This document shows, one piece after another, positions 27,381 to 35,668 of a stretch of 35,668 nt of DNA. This DNA comes from Nocardiopsis listeri (GTDB taxonomy: Bacteria > Actinomycetota > Actinomycetes > Streptosporangiales > Streptosporangiaceae), in contig NZ_DYZD01000344.1 of assembly GCF_020741345.1 (NCBI RefSeq), forward strand, positions 1 to 35,668, given 5' to 3'. Under the pieces are notes generated by a model. The model had not been told where the DNA came from, did not search any database, and worked only from the letters and a program-made list of their open reading frames with translations. The position numbers were made by a program, and so were the translations under genes. The number at the start of each line of letters is the position of its first letter. Position 1 is the first letter of the stretch.

Positions 27381-27926
27381 TCACCCGCCCGCGAACTCGC
27401 GCACGATCCGCGCACAGAACGCCGGCAGATCATCGGGGTTACGGCTGGTGGTGACACCGTGATCGGTGACCACCTCCTCCTCCACCACCGTGCCTCCGGC
27501 GTTACGGATGTCGGTGCGGATACTGGGATAGGAGGTCACGGTGCGACCACGCACCACATCGGCCTCCACCAGGATCCAGGGCCCGTGACAGATCGCCGCC
27601 ACCGGCTTGCCACGAGCCACGAAGTCACGCACGAACGACACCGCGTCACTGTCGAGACGCAGGTTGTCGGGGTTGACCGTCCCACCGGGCACCACCAGGG
27701 CGTCGTAGTCGTCCACCCCCACACCGGCCACCTCACGGTCCACATCGAACCGGTCGGCCGGCTCGATGTCGCCGTTCATCGCCTGGATCGACCCCGCCTT
27801 CAGCGACACCAACTCCACACGGGCCCCCGCCTCGGTCAAAGCCCGACGAGGCTCCACCAACTCCACCTGCTCGACCCCATCGGCGGCCAAGATCGCCACC
27901 GTCCGGCCGCTGAGCTCTCCAGCCAT
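27381..27926 (-). CDS. DJ-1/PfpI family protein
   Basis: A 181-residue single-domain protein of the PfpI/YhbO branch of the DJ-1 superfamily, whose members have been described as proteases, deglycases or glyoxalases acting in stress. The nucleophile elbow is AAICHGPW with Cys113 and His114. Glu19 in ADGVEQVELVEP is the conserved acidic partner, and DALVVPGGTVNPDNLR is the usual loop. The start has an excellent GGGGGAGG site. It stands alone between converging and divergent neighbours. Confidence 0.92.
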   Translation of the reverse strand: MAGELSGRTVAILAADGVEQVELVEPRRALTEAGARVELVSLKAGSIQAMNGDIEPADRFDVDREVAGVGVDDYDALVVPGGTVNPDNLRLDSDAVSFVRDFVARGKPVAAICHGPWILVEADVVRGRTVTSYPSIRTDIRNAGGTVVEEEVVTDHGVTTSRNPDDLPAFCARIVREFAGG

Positions 27927-28099
27927 GACCTCCCCCTTACTGAACCTCGCGTTCGCTCGGGCCCGAAGCAGGGCCCGACGCCACGTCGTCCGCCCTACCC
28001 GCCCACCCCTCCTTCCTCACACCCATCAGCCCCCTCCACACCGAGAACCGGACCACACCCGCACACATCCCACCCCTGTCCAACCCAAGGAGGTCACCC

Positions 28100-28708
28100 G
28101 TGCCCGCCACCCGCGATCTGTACCTGGCCCGCCACGGCCAAGCCGACCCCACCACCGCCAACCTCACCGACACCGGCCGCCACCAGGCCGACCTGTTGGG
28201 GCGCAGATTGAGCCGCTCAGAACCCCACACCCTCCGGCACGGCCCCTCTCCACGCACCACACAGACCGCCCACCAAGCCCTCACCCACCTGACAGGACTC
28301 ACCGCCACCCCGGCACCCGAGGCCGACGACCACATTCCCCACCTGCCCACCCGCGACGAACTCCCGCCCCGGCACGCCGAGCAGATCCTGGCCTTCACCT
28401 CCCACCTGCCACCCCGGGACCACGCACCCCACCTGGCCGCCCGCGTCCTGGAACGCCTCACCGGCCCGGTTCCAGGGCAAGTCCCACGCCGCGAAGTACT
28501 CATCACCCACGCCTACGTCATCTCCCACCTGCTCGCCCACGCCATGGACGCGCCACCATGGCGGTGGATCTCCACACCGGTGGCCAACGCCGCCCTGACC
28601 CTCATCCGCTACCGCCCCCACGCCCCGGCCGCCGTCATCGTGCTCAACGACACCGCCCACCTACCCGAACCGCTGCGCTGGAGTGACCAATCCACCTGGC
28701 GGCCCTGA
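28100..28708 (+). CDS. Histidine phosphatase family protein
   Basis: A 202-residue member of the histidine (phosphoglycerate mutase-like) phosphatase family. The RHG motif YLARHGQAD carries Arg11 and the phospho-accepting His12, SPRTTQTAH (Arg52) is the second substrate-binding block, and LITHAYVISHLL supplies the second catalytic His137. GTG at 28100 follows AAGGAGG by seven bases. The catalytic residues look complete. The substrate is unknown. A nine-base inverted repeat follows the stop. Confidence 0.87.
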   Translation: MPATRDLYLARHGQADPTTANLTDTGRHQADLLGRRLSRSEPHTLRHGPSPRTTQTAHQALTHLTGLTATPAPEADDHIPHLPTRDELPPRHAEQILAFTSHLPPRDHAPHLAARVLERLTGPVPGQVPRREVLITHAYVISHLLAHAMDAPPWRWISTPVANAALTLIRYRPHAPAAVIVLNDTAHLPEPLRWSDQSTWRP

Positions 28709-28729
28709 ACCCCGCCCCGACAAAGGCAT

Positions 28730-28757
28730 CGGGCGCGGCCCCCGCCGACCGCGCCCG
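28730..28757. terminator. Terminator between converging genes
   Basis: CGGGCGCGG (28730-28738) and CCGCGCCCG (28749-28757) form a perfect nine-base stem with a ten-base loop between the histidine phosphatase gene and the converging membrane-protein gene. Confidence 0.65.
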
Positions 28758-28774
28758 CCCCCCTCACCCGCCGC

Positions 28775-29443
28775 TCAAGGCCGGGCGCCCTCCCACACCC
28801 CGGCGGGAACGTGCTCCAACAGGTCGATCAGACGGTCGGCCATGGCCACCGCGGCCTCCGCCTCCAACCGGCCCTCGCCCCAGGCCAGAAGGTGCTCACC
28901 GGTGAAACGGAACCCCGCCCGCTCCCCCGGCGTCTCCAGCAACCAGGCGCGCACCCGCTCATCCAGCAACGCCCGCGCGAACACCTCGTCCGCACAACGC
29001 ACCTCGAAGGTCTCATCGAAGCCGCACTCACCCACCCGCACCCGATCCACACCCCGCAGAACCGGCCCCGCCTCGGCGCACACCTGCAGCACCGGGGTGG
29101 GCGGGGTGGGCACGACCACCACCGGGAAACGATGCGTGCTGGGAGCCGAACGCCCATCCCGACCACAGGTGGTGTAGACGTACTCATAGGCCAACACCCG
29201 ATGCCCCCGATACTCGGCCGAGAGCACGTGCACCGCCCTGGCGTTGGAAGGAGCCCGCCGAAAGGGCGCACCGGCGAACCGGTCGGCCAACTCGGGCCGC
29301 TCACGGTCATAACCCCACCCACGCTCACCGACCCACACCCGCAACGTCCCGGCCCGCTCACGCTCGCCCGCCGCACTCATCACCGAGATCGCGATGATGA
29401 GTGCGACCGCGATGGCCAACAGGGCCAAAACGCCACCGGACAT
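28775..29443 (-). CDS. Membrane-anchored protein, DUF3137-like
   Basis: A 222-residue protein with one N-terminal membrane helix (about residues 3-24) and a soluble domain that resembles DUF3137-type proteins: a conserved RGWGY near the start, then VLSAEYRGHRVLAYEYVYTT and a C-terminal AWGEGRLEAEAAVAMADRLI helix. Such proteins are uncharacterised. ATG at 29443 was chosen over the ATG nine bases upstream because AGAGGA sits eight bases before it and touches the other. Family assignment is by resemblance only. Confidence 0.65.
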   Translation of the reverse strand: MSGGVLALLAIAVALIIAISVMSAAGERERAGTLRVWVGERGWGYDRERPELADRFAGAPFRRAPSNARAVHVLSAEYRGHRVLAYEYVYTTCGRDGRSAPSTHRFPVVVVPTPPTPVLQVCAEAGPVLRGVDRVRVGECGFDETFEVRCADEVFARALLDERVRAWLLETPGERAGFRFTGEHLLAWGEGRLEAEAAVAMADRLIDLLEHVPAGVWEGARP

Positions 29444-29612
29444 GGGGCACATCCTCTCAGTGGGGCTCTCCTACCGGTGAGACGCGCCCCACACCCTCCC
29501 CGGTTCCCTTCCGATTCACGCACCCCACCACCCCGACCCGAACAACACCACCGGCCCGCCCCGGCCGCCCTATCCTGGCCCCACCACCCACACCCCTTCG
29601 GGAAGGAACCGC

Positions 29613-30323
29613 GTGGACGAGCCGGCCCGCCTGCGCCCCATCGACCTGGCCCGCGCCGCGGGCATCTCCACCCAACAGGTCCGCAACCACGCCGACGAAG
29701 GCCTGCTACCACCCACCCCACGCACCGCCTCCGGCTACCGCGTCTTCACCCCCCACCACCGCCGCGCCCTGCTCACCTACCGGGCCCTGTACGCCGCCTT
29801 CGGCAGCCACACCTCCCGCGCGATCATGCACGCCGTGCTCGCACAGGACACCGACCGCGCCCTGGAGCTGATCGACGCCGCCCACGCCGACCTGCACCGA
29901 CACCGACAAGCCCTGGACCAGGCAGGTCAGGCCCTGTCCGCCATCGCCCACCACACCGAGAACGCCCCCATCCCGCCCTCCGGTGACCTGCGCATCGGCG
30001 AGGTCGCCGCCCACCTGGGGGTGCGCACCTCGGCCCTGCGCGTGTGGGAGCAGGCCGGCCTGCTCACCCCCCAACGCGACCACACCACCGGGTACCGCAC
30101 CTACACCCCCGCCGACGTGCGCCTGGCCCGCATCGTCCACCTGCTCCGCCAGGTCGGCTACCCGCTACCCGACATCGGCCCCGTTCTGGAGCGGCTGAGC
30201 CACAGCGGCGACACCACCGCCCTGAACCAGGCCCTGGACCAGCGCTCCCACAACCTGCTGGGCCGCTCCCGGGCCATGCTCACCGCCGCCGCCCACCTGG
30301 ACGACTACCTCACCCACACCTGA
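29613..30323 (+). CDS. Regulator with two tandem MerR-type DNA-binding domains
   Basis: A 236-residue protein containing two MerR winged-helix domains: residues about 7-55 (RPIDLARAAGISTQQVRNHA, then GYRVF) and about 126-190 (RIGEVAAHLGVRTSALRVWE, then GYRTYTPADVRLARIVHLLR). They are joined by a helical stretch. Standard MerR proteins have one such domain and dimerise; this one could span two operator halves as a monomer. No effector-binding cysteines or ligand domain are visible. GTG at 29613 follows GGAAGGA. It is divergent from the DUF3137-like gene, whose promoter it may control. Confidence 0.85.
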   Translation: MDEPARLRPIDLARAAGISTQQVRNHADEGLLPPTPRTASGYRVFTPHHRRALLTYRALYAAFGSHTSRAIMHAVLAQDTDRALELIDAAHADLHRHRQALDQAGQALSAIAHHTENAPIPPSGDLRIGEVAAHLGVRTSALRVWEQAGLLTPQRDHTTGYRTYTPADVRLARIVHLLRQVGYPLPDIGPVLERLSHSGDTTALNQALDQRSHNLLGRSRAMLTAAAHLDDYLTHT

Positions 30324-30332
30324 CCCCGAACG

Positions 30333-30367
30333 AAAAAAAGGGGGCCGCCCTCATCGAGAACGCCCCC
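30333..30367 (-). terminator. Rho-independent terminator of the FAD-oxidase gene
   Basis: On the minus strand GGGGGC (30367-30362) pairs with GCCCCC (30345-30340) and is followed by seven T residues (30339-30333). It lies just past the FAD-oxidase stop. Confidence 0.75.
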
Positions 30368-30384
30368 GCACAACACCGCAGGGT

Positions 30385-31761
30385 TCAGGCGAACACCTTG
30401 CCCGGGTTCAGGACACCGTGCGGATCCAACGCCGCCTTGACCGCCCGATGCATCTCCACCACCTGCGGCCCCAACTCCTCGGCGGCCCCACGCATCTTGA
30501 GCAACCCCACCCCGTGCTCACCGGTGACCGTGCCACCCATCGCCAAGGCCTCGTCCACGATCACCTCGAAGGCCTGCTTGGCCCGCTCCTTGGCCGCCTC
30601 GTCCCCGGCCGGAACGATGAACAAGGGGTGCAGGTTGCCGTCGCCGGCATGGGCGATGTTGCCGATGTGGGTGTCGAAACGCTCCGCCGCCCGCTCGATG
30701 GCCGCCAACATCTGCGGCACCCGCGCCTTGGGCACGCACACGTCCTCGGTCAACAACGGCCCCAACCGCTCCAGCGCCGGGTAGGCCAACCGGCGCGCCG
30801 AGAACAACGCCTCGGCCTCCTCGGCGTCGGTGGAACGCACCGTGTACACCGCACGCTCCTTTTCGAAACACTCCAGGATGCGGTCGGCCTCGACCTGACC
30901 CGACTCACCGGGCAGGTCACTGCGGGCCAACAACAACACCTCACCCTCGGCCGAGAGCCCCATGTTCTTCCACTCGTCCACCGCCCGCAGACAGAACCGG
31001 TCGATCAGCTCCATCGCCGAAGGCACGATGCCGGCCGCCGAAACCGCCGCCACCGCACGACCCGCGTCCACCAACGAGTCGAAGTAGCCCACCACCGTGT
31101 GCTCAACCCCGGTGCGCAACGGAACCAGACGCAACGTCACCTCGGTGACCAGACCCAGCGTGCCCTCCGAACCCACCATGAGCCCGGCCAGGTCATAGCC
31201 GGTCACACCCTTGGCTGTGGTGCGCCCCAACCGCACCACCTCACCGGTCCCGGTCACCACCTCCATGCCCAGCACGTAGTCACGGGTCACCCCGTACTTG
31301 ACACAGCACAACCCGCCCGCGTTGGTGGCCACGTTCCCACCGATGGTCGACCACGGAGCCGAAGCCGGGTCCGGCGGATACCACAACCCGTCGGCGGCCA
31401 CCCGCTCCCGCAGGTCGTCGTTGACCACCCCCGGCTGCACCGTGACGCTCTGCTGGACCGCGTCGACCTCCAACACCCGATTCATACGCTCGAAGGAGAC
31501 CACCACCCACCCCTGGCCGGCGTTGGCCGCACCCGAAAGCCCCGTACCGGCGCCGCGCGCCACCACCGGAACCCCGTGCTCCACACAAGAGCGCACCACC
31601 CGCGCCACGTCCGCCGTCTCACGGGGGCGCACCACCGCCACCGGGCCACCGTAGGGCGCCCACTCGGCCTCATCGTGCGCGTACCCGGCCATCACCTCCG
31701 GATCGGTGACCACCGACCCCTGACCCAAGGCGGCCGTCAACTCCTGCACGAGAGCGGACAT
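30385..31761 (-). CDS. FAD-linked 2-hydroxyacid dehydrogenase (GlcD/D-lactate dehydrogenase-like)
   Basis: A 458-residue flavoenzyme of the vanillyl-alcohol-oxidase fold. The FAD-binding domain shows VVRPRETADVARVVRSCVEH, VARGAGTGLSGAA and STIGGNVATNAGGLCCVKYG. The C-terminal FAD-oxidase domain ends with HIGNIAHAGDGNLHPLFI and TGEHGVGLLK, which carry the catalytic histidines of glycolate oxidase GlcD and D-lactate dehydrogenases. ATG at 31761 follows GAGGAG by about seven bases. No GlcE/GlcF partner genes are adjacent, so a single-subunit D-lactate or D-2-hydroxyacid dehydrogenase is more likely than glycolate oxidase. Confidence 0.9.
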   Translation of the reverse strand: MSALVQELTAALGQGSVVTDPEVMAGYAHDEAEWAPYGGPVAVVRPRETADVARVVRSCVEHGVPVVARGAGTGLSGAANAGQGWVVVSFERMNRVLEVDAVQQSVTVQPGVVNDDLRERVAADGLWYPPDPASAPWSTIGGNVATNAGGLCCVKYGVTRDYVLGMEVVTGTGEVVRLGRTTAKGVTGYDLAGLMVGSEGTLGLVTEVTLRLVPLRTGVEHTVVGYFDSLVDAGRAVAAVSAAGIVPSAMELIDRFCLRAVDEWKNMGLSAEGEVLLLARSDLPGESGQVEADRILECFEKERAVYTVRSTDAEEAEALFSARRLAYPALERLGPLLTEDVCVPKARVPQMLAAIERAAERFDTHIGNIAHAGDGNLHPLFIVPAGDEAAKERAKQAFEVIVDEALAMGGTVTGEHGVGLLKMRGAAEELGPQVVEMHRAVKAALDPHGVLNPGKVFA

Positions 31762-32002
31762 GGACACACTCCTCACCACGCTGTGACGGCACCGTCTGCG
31801 CCGACGATGTCCAGCACTCTAACCGGACATCTCACACCACCGGTCACCACCTGCACCCATCCGCCCACCAGAGCCGCCCCTGCCTTGGACCACCACCTCG
31901 GGAAGGCCCCCACACCCCACACCTTCGACACCCCCTGAAAACCCACGAAAACCACCCAATGCGGTGTTAACGTGAACCCCTCACCGGCCTCGGAGGTGGA
32001 GC

Positions 32003-32755
32003 ATGCGCACGATCCTGGTCACCGGAGCCACAGGCGCCCTGGGCACCCACGTCACCGACCTGCTACGCCAAAGCGACGACCACGTACGCACCCTCAGCCG
32101 CCACCCCGACCCCACCGACCCCCACGCCCACGCCGTCGACCTACGCCAAGGCACCGGACTCGACCAAGCCCTGGACGGCGTCCACACCCTGCTGCACCTG
32201 GCCTCCACCCCCACCGGAGGCGACCTACAGGCCGCCACCCACCTCATCGGCGCGGCCCGCACCGCACGCGTGCACCACCTGATCTACATCTCCATCGTCG
32301 GCGTCGACCGCATCCCCCTGGGCTACTACAAGACCAAACACACCGTCGAACAAGCCCTCCAAGCCAGTGACCTGGGCGTGACCATCCTGCGCACCACCCA
32401 GTTCCACACACTCATCGACGGTCTGTGCGCACGCATGGCACGCCTGCCCGCCATGGCCTACCCCGACGTGGACGTCCAACCGGTCGACCCCACCGAAGTG
32501 GCCCTACGCCTGGCCCGCCTCACACAAGAAGAACCCGCCGGACGCGTCGACGACATGGGCGGACCCCACATCGAACCCTTCGCCGACCTGGCCGGCGCCT
32601 ACCTGCGCGCCCACCGGCTGAACAAACCCCGCCTGCCACTGCGCGCCCCCGGCCGCATCTTCGCCGCCTTCCGCGCCGGAAACCACCTGACCCCCCAACA
32701 CGCCGTGGGCCGCACCACCTTCACCCGATACCTGCACGACACCACCCACCCCTGA
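32003..32755 (+). CDS. NAD(P)-binding atypical SDR/NmrA-like protein
   Basis: A 250-residue Rossmann-fold protein. The glycine motif VTGATGALG (residues 6-14) begins an atypical short-chain dehydrogenase domain. ISIVGVDRIPLGYYKTKHTVE holds the Tyr-x-x-x-Lys arrangement (YYKTKH), and ILRTTQFHTLIDG is typical of NmrA/SDR_a5-like proteins. An upstream GGAGG with GGAG repeated gives a clear start. Close relatives are annotated as NAD(P)H-binding proteins or NAD-dependent epimerases; the reaction is unknown. Confidence 0.87.
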   Translation: MRTILVTGATGALGTHVTDLLRQSDDHVRTLSRHPDPTDPHAHAVDLRQGTGLDQALDGVHTLLHLASTPTGGDLQAATHLIGAARTARVHHLIYISIVGVDRIPLGYYKTKHTVEQALQASDLGVTILRTTQFHTLIDGLCARMARLPAMAYPDVDVQPVDPTEVALRLARLTQEEPAGRVDDMGGPHIEPFADLAGAYLRAHRLNKPRLPLRAPGRIFAAFRAGNHLTPQHAVGRTTFTRYLHDTTHP

Positions 32756-32810
32756 GCCCCCCCACAAGAATGGGGCGAGTGGCCCCCGCGCACCCGCCCC
32801 ACCCCGACCA

Positions 32811-33662
32811 TCAACGACTCAACCGGCGATAACGCACCACCGACAACGGCACGAACACCGCCAACAACACCAACGGCCACACCAGCGCCATCAACACCGC
32901 GTTCTGAGCCACCCACCCCTGACCGGCCACCGCCGTGTTCCCGAACAACTCCCGACACGCCAACACCGTCGCCGACAACGGATTCCACTCCGCCACCGGA
33001 GCAACCCACACCGGCACCATCTCCGCGGGCACGAACGTCTCCGCCACCATCGCCAACGGGAACACCAACGAAAAGAACTTCATCGCCGACTCAGGGCTGC
33101 GCACCATCAACCCCAACCAGATCCCGACCCAGGTGAAGGCCGCCCGCAACAGCAACAACAACCCCAACGCCGCCAACGCCGCACCCACACCCAGGTGCCA
33201 ACGCCACCCGATCAACAACCCCATCCCCACCAGGACCGCCAGATCCACCAACGCCGCCACCACATCGGCCATCGACCGGCCCACCAACAACGCCGAAGGC
33301 GCCATCGGCAACGTCCGGAACCGGTCCACCACCCCACGCCCCACATCGGAGACCACCGCGATCGTGGTGTTGCCGATCCCGAACGCCATCGTCAACGCGA
33401 ACAACCCCGGCATGAGGAAATCCCGGTACTCGTCACCGCCCACCCCCATGGCCGCGCCCAGCGCCTCACCGAAAACGAACCCGAACAGCAACACCGCCAA
33501 CACCGGGATCATCAACGTGCCCACGAGCTCATCGGGTTTGCGCACCAAATGCGCCAGATAACGGCGCGCCACCACCACGGAGTCGGCCACCGCCCACCCC
33601 AGACGACGCGACCACACCCCCACCCCACGAACCGGTCCCGGAGCCCGCTCGACCTCACTCAC
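32811..33662 (-). CDS. ABC-2 type exporter permease (DrrB-like)
   Basis: A 283-residue permease with six predicted membrane helices of the ABC-2 family. The pattern LMIPVLAVLLFGFVFGEALG, FLMPGLFALTMAFG, VVDRFRTLPMAPSALLVGRS and WNPLSATVLACRELFGN is that of DrrB-type drug-export permeases. It partners the ATPase encoded upstream. GTG at 33662 overlaps the ATPase stop as GTGA; GTG at 33665 is one codon earlier and closer to the G-rich ribosome site. The exported compound cannot be predicted. Confidence 0.92.
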   Translation of the reverse strand: MSEVERAPGPVRGVGVWSRRLGWAVADSVVVARRYLAHLVRKPDELVGTLMIPVLAVLLFGFVFGEALGAAMGVGGDEYRDFLMPGLFALTMAFGIGNTTIAVVSDVGRGVVDRFRTLPMAPSALLVGRSMADVVAALVDLAVLVGMGLLIGWRWHLGVGAALAALGLLLLLRAAFTWVGIWLGLMVRSPESAMKFFSLVFPLAMVAETFVPAEMVPVWVAPVAEWNPLSATVLACRELFGNTAVAGQGWVAQNAVLMALVWPLVLLAVFVPLSVVRYRRLSR

Positions 33663-34642
33663 CACGAACCCCCCTCACCCACATCGCCCGAACCATCGCC
33701 CTCCTGATCGGTCAAGGCCAAGAACACCTCGTCCAACGTCGGCTTACGCAACGCGATGTCCTCCACGTCCAACCCCGCCTCGTCCAAGGCCCGCACCACC
33801 TTGGTCAACGCCGCACCCCGCCCCGCGAGCGGCGCCCGCACGCACAACGCGTCCACATCCACCGACGGCGGCGCACCGGCCATACGCTCCAACACCTGGG
33901 CCACCACCCCCAACTCCTCGGCGCGACCCACCACCACCTCCACCCGGCCCCCGCCCACACGCTCCTTCAACTCCCCCGGCGTGCCCTGGGCGATCACCCT
34001 TCCGGTGTCCATCACCGAGATCCGATCCGCCAACCGGTCGGCCTCCTCCAGGTACTGGGTCGTCAACAACACCGTCGTACCGCCCGCCACCAACTCACGC
34101 ACCATCGACCACACCTGGCCGCGACTACGTGGGTCCAACCCCGTGGTCGGCTCGTCCAGGAACAGCACCCGAGGATCCAACACCAGCCCCGCCGCCAGAT
34201 CCAACCGACGACGCATCCCACCCGAGAAGGTGCGCACCGGCCGATCGGCCGCACCCACCAGATCGAACCGCTCCAACAACTCCTGGGCACGCGAGCGCGA
34301 ACGCCGCCGCCCCAAGTGGTACAAACGCCCGAACATCTCCAGGTTGCGGCGCGCGCTCAACACCTCGTCCACCGCCGCGTACTGGCCCACGAACCCGATC
34401 CGCTCACGCACCACCCCGGGCCGGGCCGCCACATCGGCCCCCGCCACCCACGCGCGTCCGGCGTCAAAGGACAACAAGGTCGCCAACACCCGCACCATGG
34501 TGGTCTTACCGGCCCCGTTGGGCCCCAACAACCCGTGCACGGTCCCCGACCCCACCTGCAGATCCACCCCGTCCAGGGCCACCTCGCCGCCCCGGTAGCC
34601 CTTGCGCAGACCCCGCGCCACGATCGCCGTATCCGTGTCCAT
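33659..34642 (-). CDS. ABC exporter ATPase (DrrA-like)
   Basis: A 327-residue ATPase of the daunorubicin-resistance DrrA family. Walker A is GPNGAGKTT (40-48), the Q-loop is VGQYAAVDEVL (Gln87), the signature is FSGGMRRRLDLAAGLV (from 139), Walker B is VLFLDEPTTGLD (Asp163, Glu164) and LLTTQYLEEADRLADRI follows. The C-terminal extension ending RKPTLDEVFLALT is typical of DrrA. Its ATG overlaps the stop of the upstream hydrolase gene as TGATG, and its end overlaps the permease start by four bases. The three genes form one operon. Confidence 0.94.
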   Translation of the reverse strand: MDTDTAIVARGLRKGYRGGEVALDGVDLQVGSGTVHGLLGPNGAGKTTMVRVLATLLSFDAGRAWVAGADVAARPGVVRERIGFVGQYAAVDEVLSARRNLEMFGRLYHLGRRRSRSRAQELLERFDLVGAADRPVRTFSGGMRRRLDLAAGLVLDPRVLFLDEPTTGLDPRSRGQVWSMVRELVAGGTTVLLTTQYLEEADRLADRISVMDTGRVIAQGTPGELKERVGGGRVEVVVGRAEELGVVAQVLERMAGAPPSVDVDALCVRAPLAGRGAALTKVVRALDEAGLDVEDIALRKPTLDEVFLALTDQEGDGSGDVGEGGSW

Positions 34643-35469
34643 CAGACCACCACCGAACCGGACACCTCGGCGGCCGGCACCGACTCGGGGCGCCCACCCA
34701 CCAGACTCACCCGCTCATACCGGCCCACCGCGATCCGCGCGATGTTGCGCACCGACTCACTCCCGGACCGGTAATAGGAGCAGTGCCCCGAAATGTCGCC
34801 CGTGGCGAACACCCGCGCCCCAAAACCCGACCGCAACGGCGAAGGCCCATGCCCCACCCCGCCCACATACCCCCGCGGAAAGAACCGGATCCAATCCCTG
34901 GGCCCCAAAGCCGCCCACAGATTCCCCGAGAACCCCAGAGCGGCCCGATCACGCACCCCCAACCCCGGACTGCCCAACACCACGCACTCATCCACCCGAG
35001 CCCGAGACAACGCCAACCCGCACACCACCGCACCGTAACTGTGCCCCACCAACGTCACCCGCGCCGAAGACGGCAAGAACCGGGTCAACCGCACCAGATC
35101 ACGCGCACCCCGCTCGGCCGGAGCCCGCATCACCGCCTCACCGAACCCCCGCGGGGTCCGATACCCCACCCACACCACCACCGCCACCCGCTCGGTGGGA
35201 GCCTGAAGACGCATCTCCTCCAACAGGATCGCCGCGTTCGCCCGCGGCCGCGTCGACCTCGCCTGATCGAAGTAGTTACCCAGGTCGTTGTCGTTACCCG
35301 GCACCACCACCGCCACATGATCGGCCTCGGCCGCATCCCCCAACTCCTCCACGATGCGCCCCGGCCCACTCTCATCGAAGGCCAGCACCCGCACACCACG
35401 TCGCACACCACGCCCATAACGCAAAGGGCCCGAAACGACACCGCAGGAAGGGGGGTTCACCGCGATCAT
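34642..35469 (-). CDS. Alpha/beta hydrolase, DUF1023 type
   Basis: A 275-residue alpha/beta hydrolase of the DUF1023 (Abhydrolase_8) type found mostly in actinobacteria. VAVVVPGNDNDLGNYFDQAR opens the core, the nucleophile elbow is VGHSYG with Ser144, and DISGHCSYY provides the probable catalytic His229. There is no signal peptide or membrane helix. GAGGAGAGTC before the ATG at 35469 is a clear ribosome site. It is the first gene of the operon with the DrrAB-like exporter, overlapping it by one base; the enzyme may act on the compound that is exported, but that is inference. Confidence 0.88.
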   Translation of the reverse strand: MIAVNPPSCGVVSGPLRYGRGVRRGVRVLAFDESGPGRIVEELGDAAEADHVAVVVPGNDNDLGNYFDQARSTRPRANAAILLEEMRLQAPTERVAVVVWVGYRTPRGFGEAVMRAPAERGARDLVRLTRFLPSSARVTLVGHSYGAVVCGLALSRARVDECVVLGSPGLGVRDRAALGFSGNLWAALGPRDWIRFFPRGYVGGVGHGPSPLRSGFGARVFATGDISGHCSYYRSGSESVRNIARIAVGRYERVSLVGGRPESVPAAEVSGSVVV

Positions 35470-35519
35470 GACTCTCCTCGACGAGACCGAAAACCACCGG
35501 GTCCTCCCCGGCCCTTAAA

Positions 35520-35529
35520 ACGCTAGATT
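35520..35529. promoter_or_regulatory. Overlapping divergent -10-like elements
   Basis: On the minus strand TAGCGT (35525-35520) lies 50 bases ahead of the DUF1023 hydrolase start. On the plus strand TAGATT (35524-35529) lies 18 bases ahead of a possible gene at the window end. No -35 element stands out. Confidence 0.35.
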
Positions 35530-35547
35530 CGACCGCCGCGAACCACC

Positions 35548-35668
35548 ATGACGTCACCACCCACTTCCACCTCCACCCCCGCCCACCACCCACAGTGGTG
35601 CCAGCACCACCCCACCGACCACCACCGGCCAAAACACCGTGCCCCGCCACCCGGGCCTCTGCCAGGAT
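35548..35668 (+). CDS. Possible start of a gene cut by the window end
   Basis: A frame from ATG 35548 stays open to the last base (40 codons). It is Thr/Pro/His-rich, with HHPQWCQHHPTDHH, which recalls the W-C...H tails of small actinobacterial proteins. There is no ribosome site. With such GC-rich DNA an open frame of this length can arise by chance. Confidence 0.25.
   Translation, partial: MTSPPTSTSTPAHHPQWCQHHPTDHHRPKHRAPPPGPLPG

Noticed and set aside
32760..32775. CCCCA/TGGGG hairpin after the NAD(P)-binding protein gene
   Set aside because: The five-base stem in such C-rich DNA is too weak to call as a terminator.

Overview
The window is very GC-rich chromosomal DNA with strong third-position G/C bias, many GTG starts and several genes whose start codon lies 6-8 bases after a TANNNT -10 element (leaderless style). 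Gene content (NADP-GDH, MetPS, RNase Z, DUF2804, DUF664/DinB, DUF1023 hydrolase, beta-gamma crystallin, DrrAB/DrrC-like proteins) points to an actinomycete, most probably of the Nocardiopsis/Nocardiopsaceae type; that placement is an inference. I see no tRNA, rRNA, CRISPR array, transposase or integrase.

Layout. 1-785: two overlapping fluoride-channel genes. 808-1344: a decayed methyltransferase joined to the tail of an SRPBCC-type gene. 1394-4563: a DrrC/UvrA-like ABC protein divergent from a TetR regulator across a shared operator-like palindrome. 4611-8111: a 32-residue membrane microprotein, an SGNH hydrolase, a methyltransferase and an erythromycin-esterase family protein. 8186-9511: a cysteine-rich lipoprotein and a secreted beta-gamma crystallin. 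9907-13713: PPOX protein, a winged-helix/membrane-protein operon with its own palindrome, a CatB-type acetyltransferase, DinB protein and aldo/keto reductase. 13698-15504: a plasmid-initiator-like HTH protein and a low-coding, A+T-richer stretch, the most plausible acquired segment. 15505-20896: glutamate dehydrogenase, a phosphotransferase, a small unknown protein, a Gfo/Idh/MocA protein and an EamA exporter. 20957-24258: a lipoprotein that apparently starts at ATC, RNase Z, a gene with two compensating frameshifts, and a DUF2804 protein. 24509-26238: the MetP/MetS sodium-coupled amino-acid importer. 26361-32755: phosphotransferase, DJ-1/PfpI protein, histidine phosphatase, membrane protein, tandem MerR regulator, FAD-linked oxidase and NAD(P)-binding protein. 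32811-35469: a tightly overlapping operon of a DUF1023 hydrolase and a DrrA/DrrB-type ABC exporter.

How they fit together. Most transcription units are one or two genes separated by clear inverted-repeat terminators; this is not a biosynthetic cluster. A recurring theme is families related to drug resistance or detoxification (DrrC-like protein, erythromycin esterase family, CatB-type acetyltransferase, two aminoglycoside-phosphotransferase folds, DrrAB-like exporter, EamA exporter), scattered rather than co-transcribed. No complete new multi-gene system is convincingly visible. The best leads are small-scale: the ATC start, the compensated frameshift gene, the inverted repeats at the esterase start, the alternative hairpins in the gdhA leader, the membrane microprotein and the orphan initiator-like protein.
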